Assembly: GCA_002348265.1 (NCBI GenBank)
Contig: DEAT01000024.1
Location: forward strand, 1 to 7,998
DNA length: 7,998 bases
Origin: Gemmatimonadales bacterium UBA2975
GTDB lineage: Bacteria; Gemmatimonadota; Gemmatimonadetes; Longimicrobiales; Gaopeijiaceae
Direction: 5' to 3'
Below the pieces are notes generated by a model, which made no database searches, was not told where the DNA came from, and worked only from the letters and a program-made list of their open reading frames with translations. Each line of letters opens with the position of its first letter. The first letter of the stretch is position 1. Position numbers and translations under genes: made by a program. This document shows positions 1 through 6,206 of the stretch, one piece after another.

Positions 1-100
1 GCGTTCGAATGAGATGCAACAGCAGATCGAGTGGACCCTGAAACCGCTCGATATCGACAACTAGGAGTCCACCTTCCTGATCCGATGAGTGATCCATCAT
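1..100 (-). CDS. scpA: Segregation and condensation protein A, 5' fragment (N-terminal 33 residues)
   Basis: ScpA is the kleisin subunit of the SMC-ScpA-ScpB condensin, which organises and separates the chromosome; it bridges the SMC heads in the cytoplasm. Reading the minus strand from position 100 gives an open frame that runs off the left edge. It opens with two Met codons (100-98 and 97-95), and residues 16-32 read DIERFQGPLDLLLHLIR. The F-x-GPLDLLL-x-LI signature is the hallmark of the ScpA N-terminus. The start lies two bases after the stop of the M50 protease gene on the same strand, a frequent pairing in bacteria, so the two are probably co-transcribed. No strong Shine-Dalgarno sequence is seen, only a GAGC next to the start. 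The rest of the gene lies outside the window. The short plus-strand frame over the same bases (2-64) is best read as a shadow. Confidence 0.85.
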   Translation of the reverse strand, partial: MMDHSSDQEGGLLVVDIERFQGPLDLLLHLIRT

Positions 101-102
101 GC

Positions 103-756
103 TCAAATCCACAGCCGTATGAACCAGTCCGCTATTTCGCGGAAGAAATAGACCGGGCCGAACACCACTGTCAGCGCACCCGGAACAAGGTAGATAATGC
201 CCATTAGAGCCAGAATACCGTATTGCCCGAAGTGACGATACTGTTTGGCCAACCTGTCAGGCATAGCGTGCGCTATGACATGTGAACCATCTAAGGGCGG
301 TATCGGAATGAGATTGAAGAAAGCAAGCACGAGGTTGATCATGATGCCGTACTCGAGCGTTAGAAAAGCAAAGTCCACCATACCGGGAGACAAGGCAAAC
401 GCTGATTGTACCAGCACTAAAAAGGTCATTAAGACCGTTGATATCGCGGCCAGAATGAGGTTAGAAAAAATACCTGCCAGAGAAACCCGGATATCCCCAG
501 GTATATACTCCCGATAATTCGCTGGGTTTACGGGCACCGGCTTTGCCCATCCGAAAAAGATCCCACTACCGGAAAGGTAGAGCAGAACGGGGACGATGAA
601 GGATCCTATCAGATCGAGGTGCGGGATCGGATTCAAAGTGATCCGCCCTAATTGCTCAGCAGTTCTGTCTCCTTCTCTACGAGCCTGCCAAGCGTGGGCT
701 ACTTCGTGCACGACCACTGAGGCGATCAATACGAGTATGATGATGAATGCTTCCAT
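103..756 (-). CDS. Site-2 protease family protein (peptidase M50, minimal type)
   Basis: This is an intramembrane zinc metalloprotease of the M50 family (SpoIVFB/YwhC-like minimal branch), 217 residues, expected in the inner membrane. The zinc motif HEVAH is at residues 17-21 inside the first hydrophobic segment. The third-ligand motif, NLIPIPPLDG with Asp156, sits at residues 148-157, as expected for the family. Several further hydrophobic stretches are visible, at about 51-70, 92-118, 130-150 and 178-200. There is no PDZ or CBS domain, so it is not RseP-like. The substrate cannot be told from sequence. ATG start; no clear Shine-Dalgarno sequence, the nearest purine run (GAGAG) being about 16 bases upstream. 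It precedes scpA by two bases, a common gene order, and is divergent from rpsT. The family call is secure; the physiological role is unknown. Confidence 0.9.
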   Translation of the reverse strand: MEAFIIILVLIASVVVHEVAHAWQARREGDRTAEQLGRITLNPIPHLDLIGSFIVPVLLYLSGSGIFFGWAKPVPVNPANYREYIPGDIRVSLAGIFSNLILAAISTVLMTFLVLVQSAFALSPGMVDFAFLTLEYGIMINLVLAFFNLIPIPPLDGSHVIAHAMPDRLAKQYRHFGQYGILALMGIIYLVPGALTVVFGPVYFFREIADWFIRLWI

Positions 757-780
757 AAGTTGATAAGCTACTCTCTACCT

Positions 781-793
781 TGCGACAGTCGCA
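781..793. repeat. Perfect 13-bp dyad in the M50/rpsT divergent spacer
   Basis: TGCGAC-A-GTCGCA is a perfect inverted repeat of two 6-bp arms around one base. It lies 25 bp upstream of the M50 protease ATG and just upstream of the candidate rpsT promoter. The position would suit a DNA-binding regulator of either gene. With only 12 paired bases, chance cannot be excluded. Confidence 0.3.
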
Positions 794-797
794 CCCG

Positions 798-826
798 TTG
801 ATCCAAGAGACGGACTCGCCTAGTTT
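798..826 (+). promoter_or_regulatory. Candidate sigma-70-like promoter for rpsT
   Basis: TTGATC at 798-803 and TAGTTT at 821-826 are separated by 17 bases. They match the -35 and -10 consensus hexamers at 4/6 and 3/6 positions. The distance to the rpsT start leaves a leader of roughly 35-40 bases. The spacing is ideal but the -10 match is weak, so this is a best guess within the 113-bp divergent spacer. No comparable minus-strand promoter for the M50 gene was found. Confidence 0.3.
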
Positions 827-869
827 TCCCTGCTACCGTTCCAACGAATAACTGCACTACCAGCAAGAA

Positions 870-1124
870 ATGCCGAATATCAAAAGTGCCAAGAAGCGTA
901 TGCATTTGAGCGCTGCCGCACGCCTCAAGAATCGGGCGGAACGCTCTCGCATCCGCTCGGCCATCAAGCAGGTTCGCTCTGCGGAAAGTGCCACTGAAGG
1001 TGCCGACAGCCTTTTGGAGGCAGTCGCCCTCCTCGACCGCGCAGCCACCCGACGCCTTTACCACCCGAATAAGGTTGCAAGGATAAAAAGCGGTCTGACC
1101 CGGCATGTAAACTCTCTGGCCTGA
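870..1124 (+). CDS. rpsT: 30S ribosomal protein S20 (bS20)
   Basis: S20 is a primary 16S rRNA-binding protein of the small subunit. The 84-residue length is typical. The N-terminus MPNIKSAKKRM is the classic S20 opening, the protein is rich in Arg, Lys and Ala, and the later segment around residues 56-76 (LDRAATRRLYHPNKVARIKS) matches the conserved C-terminal helix. It is monocistronic: divergent from the M50 gene on the left, convergent with pyrC on the right, and followed by its own strong terminator. The ATG start is set by the conserved N-terminus. There is no good Shine-Dalgarno sequence; only AGCAAGAA precedes the start. In E. coli, S20 represses translation of its own mRNA; whether that applies here cannot be told. 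Confidence 0.97.
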   Translation: MPNIKSAKKRMHLSAAARLKNRAERSRIRSAIKQVRSAESATEGADSLLEAVALLDRAATRRLYHPNKVARIKSGLTRHVNSLA

Positions 1125-1161
1125 GGGCCTTCGAAGACGCAGACCCTCAGTCAGAAACATC

Positions 1162-1196
1162 GAGACCCGGAGGCCTTGAGCCCCCGGGTCTCTTTT
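1162..1196 (+). terminator. Intrinsic terminator of rpsT
   Basis: GAGACCCGG (1162-1170) pairs perfectly with CCGGGTCTC (1184-1192). After one mismatch an inner GGC/GCC stem extends it, leaving a 5-base loop. TTTT (1193-1196) follows, then GCTT. It starts 38 bases after the rpsT stop. The hairpin also lies about 30 bases beyond the pyrC stop read on the other strand, where the following bases (GATGTTTCTG) form only a poor T-run, so termination of the pyr operon here is possible but less certain. Confidence 0.9.
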
Positions 1197-1225
1197 GCTT
1201 TCCAACATGTCCATCTCTGTTTTGA

Positions 1226-2509
1226 TCAGACGCTCCAGACCACCCTTCCATCGACAATGGTAAGGCACGGCTGACCGGTCAGAGACCAACCCGTGAAAGG
1301 AGTGTTGCGGCTCTTAGAGAGGAACCTCGAGGGATCTACCGTCCAGGATTTTTCTGCGTCGAACACCGTTACGTCGGCAGGCGAGCCCTCGGCTAGTGTG
1401 CCACCGGGCAAGTTAAATGCCCGCGCTGGTTGGCAACTCATCCGATCGACCATAGTAGCAAGGTCGATCAAGCCCTCTTTAACAACGTGTGTCAGTATTA
1501 TGCCGAGAGCAGTCTCAAGACCCACGATGCCATTCGGGGCATCCGCAAACGCCGCTTCCTTTTCATCGTAATGGTGTGGTGCGTGATCTGTTGCAATCGT
1601 GTCGAGAGTCCCATCCGCTAGCCCGGCTCGCACTGCATCAACATCCTCCTGCGTCCGAAGAGGCGGATTCATCTTCGCTTCGGTTCGATATCCTTCGACT
1701 GCCTCTTCTGTAAGTACAAGGTGATGAGGCGAGGCTTCCGCGGTTACCCGCACCCCCCTAGCCTTGGCTTGTCGAATCATTTCAACGCCAAGGCTTGTAG
1801 AGCAGTGTTGCAGGTGGATGTGACCTCCCGTTAGCTCCGCAAGCATTAGATCACGGACAATATGAATGTCCTCGGACGCGTTCGGCTTTCCCGCAAGGCC
1901 AAGGCGAGAGGACATCACCCCATCGTTCATATGTCCCTTCGCGGACAGAGTGAGATCTTCGGGGTGGTCCGCCACTGGGATTCCGAAAGACTGAGCATAC
2001 TCGAGGGCGAGCCGCATCAGGCCCGAGTCCATGACTGGACTTCCATCATCCGTAATAGCGACAGCGCCAGCCTCAACCATCTCTCCCACTAATGCCAATC
2101 GTTTTCCCTCCCGGCCGACCGAAATACAACCGATCGGATAAACCCTCGCCTTCCCTGCTTTCTTCCCCTCAGCTACAACAAACCCCACACCTGCGGGATC
2201 TTCGATCGGAGGGTCAGTATTCGGCATGGCACAAATTGACGTAAATCCACCGGCCGCAGCCGCAGCCGCTCCGGTTGCGATTGTCTCCTTGTGTTCACCG
2301 CCCGGCTCACGCAGATGGACATGAACATCAATCAGACCTGGCGTCACCACTAATCCCGAACAATCGACCAACTGAGCGTCTTCGTGTGTAGCCAGGGAGG
2401 AACTGAGCTCGGCCACCCGCCCATCTACGAGAAGCACATCGCGTGTATCATCAATATTCTGGCTCGGATCGATAACTCGGCCACCCTTAAGGATGAGCTT
2501 ATCACTCAT
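1226..2509 (-). CDS. pyrC: Dihydroorotase, class I
   Basis: This cytoplasmic zinc enzyme cyclises N-carbamoyl-L-aspartate to dihydroorotate, the third step of de novo pyrimidine synthesis. It has 427 residues, normal for class I (Bacillus/Aquifex type, not the shorter E. coli class II). The amidohydrolase metal site looks complete: HVHLREPG at 63-70 (His63, His65), TDDG at 153-156 (bridging Asp154/155 region), DHPED with His182, HLQHCS with His235, and TDHAPH with the catalytic Asp308. It is therefore likely an active enzyme rather than one of the metal-less pseudo-dihydroorotases known beside some PyrB proteins. Substrate-binding elements around 95-99 (MPNTD) and 281-283 (NPP) are also present. 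ATG start, overlapping the pyrB stop as ATGA; upstream only a G-rich stretch serves as ribosome site, so translational coupling is likely. It is the last gene of the pyrRBC operon and convergent with rpsT. Confidence 0.96.
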   Translation of the reverse strand: MSDKLILKGGRVIDPSQNIDDTRDVLLVDGRVAELSSSLATHEDAQLVDCSGLVVTPGLIDVHVHLREPGGEHKETIATGAAAAAAGGFTSICAMPNTDPPIEDPAGVGFVVAEGKKAGKARVYPIGCISVGREGKRLALVGEMVEAGAVAITDDGSPVMDSGLMRLALEYAQSFGIPVADHPEDLTLSAKGHMNDGVMSSRLGLAGKPNASEDIHIVRDLMLAELTGGHIHLQHCSTSLGVEMIRQAKARGVRVTAEASPHHLVLTEEAVEGYRTEAKMNPPLRTQEDVDAVRAGLADGTLDTIATDHAPHHYDEKEAAFADAPNGIVGLETALGIILTHVVKEGLIDLATMVDRMSCQPARAFNLPGGTLAEGSPADVTVFDAEKSWTVDPSRFLSKSRNTPFTGWSLTGQPCLTIVDGRVVWSV

Positions 2510-3477
2510 GATTCGACCCCCCGCTTTGCTGCCTCTGCCTTTTCTAACTGACCGCCGGCGAGCAGATATAGAACCGCCATACGCACCGCGACTCCGTTGG
2601 TGACCTGATTCAGAATGACAGAATGCGAACCATCGGCGACATCTGAATCGATCTCAACTCCGCGGTTCATTGGCCCTGGATGAAGGATTAAGAGATCTCT
2701 CGGAGCAGCCTCCAGTTTCTTGGAGCTCACACCCCAAATTCGATTGTACTCACGCAGACTCGGCACGTACCCAGACTGCATTCGCTCAAGCTGTAGCCGG
2801 AGAACATTCAGGACATCTGCCCACTGAATCGCGTCTTCGATTCGTGAAAAAAACTGACACCCAAGCTCTTCCACCATCGAAGGCAGCAGCGTTCTTGGTC
2901 CGCAGACCCCGACCTCAGCACCCAGGGTACGAAGACCATAGATATTCGATCGGGCTACACGAGAATGAAGGATGTCTCCCACTATACAGACCTTGAGACC
3001 CTCCAAGTGCCCCATGTGGTCTCTAATAGTGAGTAAATCGAGCAAGCCCTGTGTAGGATGCTCGTGCCATCCGTCACCTGCATTGATGACGGTGGAGGGT
3101 ATCCTCTCGGCAAGGAAACGTGCCGCGCCTGAAGCACCGTGACGCATTACAACCATGTCTATACGCATCGCCTCTAGGTTCCGGGCCGTATCGACCAGCG
3201 TTTCCCCCTTCACTAAGGACGAACCGGATGTTGAGATATTGACCGTGTCAGCACTCAACCTTTTTTCAGCGAACTCGAACGATACCCGTGTCCGAGTCGA
3301 TGCTTCGAAAAAGAGATTTACTATGGTCTTTCCTCTCAGGACGGGGACCTTCTTTATACGTCGCTCAGAGATTTCCTTAAACGGTTCCGCCGTATCAAGT
3401 ATCTGAAGGATCTGATCAGCAGTCAGCTTCTCAAGCCCAATCAAATCTTTACCTAGCGATGAAACGGTGTTTGTCAC
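2506..3477 (-). CDS. pyrB: Aspartate carbamoyltransferase catalytic chain
   Basis: PyrB condenses carbamoyl phosphate with L-aspartate to give N-carbamoyl-L-aspartate, the first committed step of pyrimidine synthesis, as a cytoplasmic trimer. The 323-residue length is usual. The carbamoyl-phosphate signature FFEASTRTR is at 56-64, SLVKGET at 87-93 (aspartate and phosphate contacts from the neighbouring chain), HPTQ at 140-143, and LHPGPMNRGVEI at 265-276. No pyrI regulatory-chain gene is in the window, so E. coli-type allostery is not indicated; class I dihydroorotases often form complexes with PyrB, which is possible here. The start is GTG, within a GTGA overlap with the pyrR stop; no other start codon is available before the conserved N-terminal segment (GLEKLTADQIL, 14-24). 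The product of PyrB feeds PyrC, encoded directly downstream with an ATGA overlap. Confidence 0.96.
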   Translation of the reverse strand: MTNTVSSLGKDLIGLEKLTADQILQILDTAEPFKEISERRIKKVPVLRGKTIVNLFFEASTRTRVSFEFAEKRLSADTVNISTSGSSLVKGETLVDTARNLEAMRIDMVVMRHGASGAARFLAERIPSTVINAGDGWHEHPTQGLLDLLTIRDHMGHLEGLKVCIVGDILHSRVARSNIYGLRTLGAEVGVCGPRTLLPSMVEELGCQFFSRIEDAIQWADVLNVLRLQLERMQSGYVPSLREYNRIWGVSSKKLEAAPRDLLILHPGPMNRGVEIDSDVADGSHSVILNQVTNGVAVRMAVLYLLAGGQLEKAEAAKRGVES

Positions 3478-4034
3478 GTGTCCTCCGCTGCCGTCTGAAT
3501 GAGCGCGACGCCAAGGTCACCATCCAGCCCTGGAACAAGGACCTCGACTCTCTGACCCTCATGCATCTGCAATAGCCGACCGGTGATGTCGGGTTGTATC
3601 GGGAGTTCGCGCCCACCACGATCAATAAGAACGCAGAGAAGCATCCTTTGGGGTCGACCCCAGTCACTTAGCTCATTTAAGGCGGCTCTAGAGGTTCGCC
3701 CTGTGAATGCCACATCGTCGACGATCACAACGCACTTACCGTCAATGCCGCCAGGGGGGAGTTCCGTAGCGCCGATGATCGGTCTCGGGCCAACCACCTC
3801 TAGATCATCACGGTAAAGCGTTATGTCGACAGAGCCCTTTTCGATCCGGTCACCTTCTATCTGTTCAATCTCAGCCCGGATCATTTCAGCGACGTGAGTC
3901 CCTCGTCGATGAATGCCCATAAGCACCAGATTCTCTGTGCCGCCGTTCTTCTCCACTACCTCTCGAGACATCCGTGCTACCGCCCGACGAACGTCGGGCT
4001 CACTCATGACGCAGATGCGATTCGGTGTCGGCAT
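3474..4034 (-). CDS. pyrR: Bifunctional pyr operon regulator / uracil phosphoribosyltransferase PyrR
   Basis: PyrR belongs to the type I phosphoribosyltransferase fold. It binds pyr mRNA in response to UMP/UTP and PRPP and in many species has uracil phosphoribosyltransferase activity. The protein has 186 residues, normal for the family. The PRPP-binding loop VVIVDDVAFTGRT spans 102-114. Family segments MGIHRRGTHVA (39-49), ITLYRDDL (71-78) and LIDRGGRELPIQPD (136-149) are all present. The 10-residue N-terminus before SEPDVRRA fits other PyrR proteins. ATG start with a good Shine-Dalgarno AAAGGA at 4044-4039. It heads pyrRBC, an order also found in groups such as Thermus, and is the likely regulator of the operon. 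The leader carries three possible stem-loops, including one that covers the ribosome site, consistent with control at translation; that is inference. Confidence 0.95.
   Translation of the reverse strand: MPTPNRICVMSEPDVRRAVARMSREVVEKNGGTENLVLMGIHRRGTHVAEMIRAEIEQIEGDRIEKGSVDITLYRDDLEVVGPRPIIGATELPPGGIDGKCVVIVDDVAFTGRTSRAALNELSDWGRPQRMLLCVLIDRGGRELPIQPDITGRLLQMHEGQRVEVLVPGLDGDLGVALIQTAAEDT
3481..3486 (-). promoter_or_regulatory. Ribosome-binding site of pyrB
   Basis: GGAGGA on the minus strand sits inside the last codons of pyrR, three bases before the GTG of pyrB. The match to the Shine-Dalgarno consensus is strong and the spacing short. It supports the GTG start and suggests reinitiation by ribosomes ending pyrR. 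Confidence 0.65.
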
Positions 4035-4038
4035 CAGT

Positions 4039-4056
4039 TCCTTTCTTGGGGAAAGG
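4039..4056 (-). promoter_or_regulatory. Hairpin burying the pyrR Shine-Dalgarno sequence
   Basis: On the minus strand CCTTTC (4056-4051), loop CCCAA, GAAAGG (4045-4040) form a 6-bp perfect stem. The 3' arm is the pyrR Shine-Dalgarno core (AAAGGA, 4044-4039), four bases before the ATG. If formed in RNA it would block ribosome binding. PyrR-mediated translational repression is known in mycobacteria; the link here is inferred from position only. Confidence 0.45.
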
Positions 4057-4058
4057 GG

Positions 4059-4080
4059 GTCGGGTTTACCTAAACGCGAC
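4059..4080. repeat. 22-bp imperfect palindrome in the pyrR/antiporter divergent spacer
   Basis: GTCGgGTTTA-cc-TAAACgCGAC pairs at 9 of 11 positions about its centre. As DNA it could be an operator between pyrR and the divergent antiporter gene. As pyrR leader RNA it could form a stem of 4 bp, a C-C mismatch, 4 bp and an AGGU tetraloop. It lies directly upstream of the hairpin covering the ribosome site. Confidence 0.4.
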
Positions 4081-4120
4081 CACCTACGGCTGCTAGCGGA
4101 AAGTTCGGCCTTAGCGCCTC

Positions 4121-4136
4121 TAGGGTCAACGACCTA
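4121..4136 (-). promoter_or_regulatory. Third possible stem-loop in the pyrR leader
   Basis: On the minus strand TAGGTC, loop GTT, GACCCTA form a 6-bp stem with one bulged C. It overlaps a TTGACC (4129-4124) that could be a -35 element, though no good -10 follows at 17-18 bases. Whether this is transcribed leader or promoter DNA cannot be decided from the sequence. Confidence 0.25.
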
Positions 4137-4204
4137 CAACCCTTTTAAACATGGCCACGCCCCCCCATTGTTCTGATGCCTTTGTCTTCCCCAGTGAGTT
4201 ATCC

Positions 4205-6127
4205 ATGCAGTTGTCCACCATCGCTCGCCCAATCGCCTTCGGTTTATTGGCCTTCTTATTGCCTCTCCCTCTTCTAGCGCAGAACCAAGGAGAAGCACCC
4301 GCGGTGATCCTTTCTGACATCCCGTTCGATATAAAGGTTCTGGGTGAAGGCTCTGAACTCTCTCGATTCGAGGTTCGAAACCACGCTGGTAAAATACTCT
4401 CCAGTGGAACGGTGCTTCCTCAGGAATCAGCTAGCGCTGCAGGACTGATAGTCGGTTCTACCGACGAACTACCTCTCACTGTAACCGTCGGAAATGAATC
4501 GTTCACGGTCGATGCGCCCGTCATCCCTGGATGGGTATCCATTCTTCCCCCTCTCTTGGCGATCGCACTGGCTCTGATCTTCCGAGAGGTCATAACCGCG
4601 CTCTTAGCCGGAGTGTGGCTGGGAACCTTTTTCGTCGTTGGCTTCAATCCGCTAACGGCTACTGGGCGGCTTGTTGATCTATTCCTAGTCCCTGCCGTCG
4701 CTAACGCCGACCACGCAGCGATCATGGTGTTCACGCTCTTCTTGGGCGCTATGGTCGGTATAGTATCCCGAAACGGCGGCACGCAGGGGATTGTTAAGGC
4801 CGTGGAACCACTGGCCAGTAACCCGAAGCGAGGAAAGCTTGCGACCTGGTTAGCGGGGATGGCCATATTCTTCGACGACTACGCCAACACACTCATAGTT
4901 GGCAACACGATGCGGCCGATCACCGATCGGCTAAAGATCTCACGCGAGAAACTCGCATATCTCGTCGATTCGACAGCCGCGCCGGTAGCCGCACTGGTCC
5001 CGGTCTCCACATGGGTTGGGTACGAGATCAGCCTCATAGGAGACGGACTCTCGATAGCTGCCTCCCAGACCCCTCAAGCCGCTGGTATCCTTCTCCAGGC
5101 GAGTCCGTTCAGCATTTTCCTTCAAACAATACCCTACCTCTTCTATCCCCTGCTCGCTTTAGCATTCGTCTTCATGACCTCAATAAGCGGGCGCGATTTT
5201 GGACCCATGGCGCAAGCCGAACTCAGGGCTAACGCTGGTAAGGGCCTGTATGCGACCAACGCGGCTCTTCCAACTGACACAGCGCTAGAAGAGATGCAAC
5301 CGAAGTCGGGGGTACCGCAGCACTGGTGGAACGCTGCTCTTCCAGTGCTTTCCGTCATTTTCATCGTCCTAGCGACTCTATACACCACGGGGCGCGCCGG
5401 AGCGGGACCAGGGGCCGAGCTGAGAGACGTGTTCGCACAAGCCCAATCGTACAATGCTCTTCTTTGGGGTTCATTTGGCGGCGCCGTCGTTGCGATTGCG
5501 TTATCACTCAGCCAGAAAATCTTGAATCTCCGCGAATGTATTTCTGCTGCGGTAGGAGGATTCAAATCAATGATGATCGCGATGATAATCCTCGTACTCG
5601 CTTGGTCCCTAGGTTCCGTTACTGAGACGATTGGGACCTCTCTGTTTCTGCAGACCATCCTTTCTGATCGGATAGCAGTGCAGCTCATCCCCGTGATTAT
5701 TTTCGTCACATCCGGAGCTATGGCGTTTGCAACTGGCACGTCCTGGGGCACCATGGCAATCATGCTCCCGGTTGCGATACCCCTCGTTGTTGGCTTAGGA
5801 GGAGTGGATGTGCTTCCAGGCGGTGCTCTCGACGCCATTCTTCTTGGAAGTATTTCCTCAGTCCTGGCGGGAGCGATATGGGGCGACCACTGTTCTCCAA
5901 TATCAGATACGACAGTGCTTTCATCTACAGCTTCCGCCTGCGATCACGTTGACCACGTAAAAACCCAGCTCCCCTATGCACTAGCAGTCGGTATCCTCTC
6001 GATGCTTCTAGGCAACATTGGCACTGCGTACGGACTGCCGCCAATTGCAGGGCTCGTCATTGGAGTAATACTGCTAGCAATCTTGTTGCGCACGACCGGG
6101 GTATTGGTTCACGATACCCAGGCCTAA
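4205..6127 (+). CDS. NhaC-family Na+/H+ antiporter with exported N-terminal extension
   Basis: This predicted inner-membrane secondary transporter belongs to the NhaC family (COG1757), which exchanges Na+ (or other cations or organic substrates) for H+. From this start it has 640 residues. Residues 1-25 form a signal peptide (hydrophobic core FGLLAFLLPLPLLA, likely cleaved before Gln26). Residues 26 to about 108 are soluble and beta-rich, and about a dozen membrane segments follow from 112. Family motifs are FFDDYANT (222-229), DSTAAPVAALVPVSTW (255-270), ATGTSWGTM (509-517) and WGDHCSPISDTT (559-570). An in-frame ATG at 4151 would add 18 polar residues ahead of the signal peptide and has no ribosome site; GTGAG six bases before 4205 supports the shorter form. 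The gene is divergent from pyrR with no evident functional link. The exact substrate is uncertain, and the N-terminal extension is not standard for the family. The 79-bp gap after the stop shows no clear terminator. Confidence 0.88.
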   Translation: MQLSTIARPIAFGLLAFLLPLPLLAQNQGEAPAVILSDIPFDIKVLGEGSELSRFEVRNHAGKILSSGTVLPQESASAAGLIVGSTDELPLTVTVGNESFTVDAPVIPGWVSILPPLLAIALALIFREVITALLAGVWLGTFFVVGFNPLTATGRLVDLFLVPAVANADHAAIMVFTLFLGAMVGIVSRNGGTQGIVKAVEPLASNPKRGKLATWLAGMAIFFDDYANTLIVGNTMRPITDRLKISREKLAYLVDSTAAPVAALVPVSTWVGYEISLIGDGLSIAASQTPQAAGILLQASPFSIFLQTIPYLFYPLLALAFVFMTSISGRDFGPMAQAELRANAGKGLYATNAALPTDTALEEMQPKSGVPQHWWNAALPVLSVIFIVLATLYTTGRAGAGPGAELRDVFAQAQSYNALLWGSFGGAVVAIALSLSQKILNLRECISAAVGGFKSMMIAMIILVLAWSLGSVTETIGTSLFLQTILSDRIAVQLIPVIIFVTSGAMAFATGTSWGTMAIMLPVAIPLVVGLGGVDVLPGGALDAILLGSISSVLAGAIWGDHCSPISDTTVLSSTASACDHVDHVKTQLPYALAVGILSMLLGNIGTAYGLPPIAGLVIGVILLAILLRTTGVLVHDTQA

Positions 6128-6206
6128 GAGAGTTCATAACTGAGAGGGTCGTGCCTGAAGATAGGTCACAAAGAACACTGTACCTCCCCGGGCTCCAAAG
6201 AGAGCA

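Noticed and set aside
2..64. Plus-strand open frame ending in TAG at 62-64, as if the C-terminus of a gene entering from the left
   Set aside because: The same bases on the minus strand encode the highly recognisable ScpA N-terminus directly after the M50 gene, which explains the region far better.
768..1289. Minus-strand open frame of 173 codons across rpsT
   Set aside because: It is antisense to rpsT, a certain gene, spans its terminator and overlaps the end of pyrC; the product is Arg-rich and resembles no family.
4116..4130. Partial likeness of the pyrR leader (GACCCTAGAGGC) to the PyrR binding-loop consensus
   Set aside because: The central UCC-N-G-N-GAGG pattern is broken at key positions and the flanking bases do not form the expected stem, so it is not reported as a PyrR site.
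4151..4204. Longer start for the antiporter at the ATG at 4151
   Set aside because: It has no ribosome site and would put 18 mostly polar residues before a normal signal peptide; the ATG at 4205 has GTGAG at good spacing.
5143..5838. Long minus-strand open frame (231 codons) inside the antiporter gene
   Set aside because: Its composition (Pro, Ala, Thr, Arg rich, no domain) is that of a shadow frame opposite membrane-helix codons; the plus strand carries clear NhaC motifs.
6128..6206. Possible terminator between the convergent antiporter and hydrolase-like genes
   Set aside because: Only a 4-bp GCTC/GAGC stem and an interrupted AGGT/ACCT pairing were found, neither followed by a T-run in either direction.
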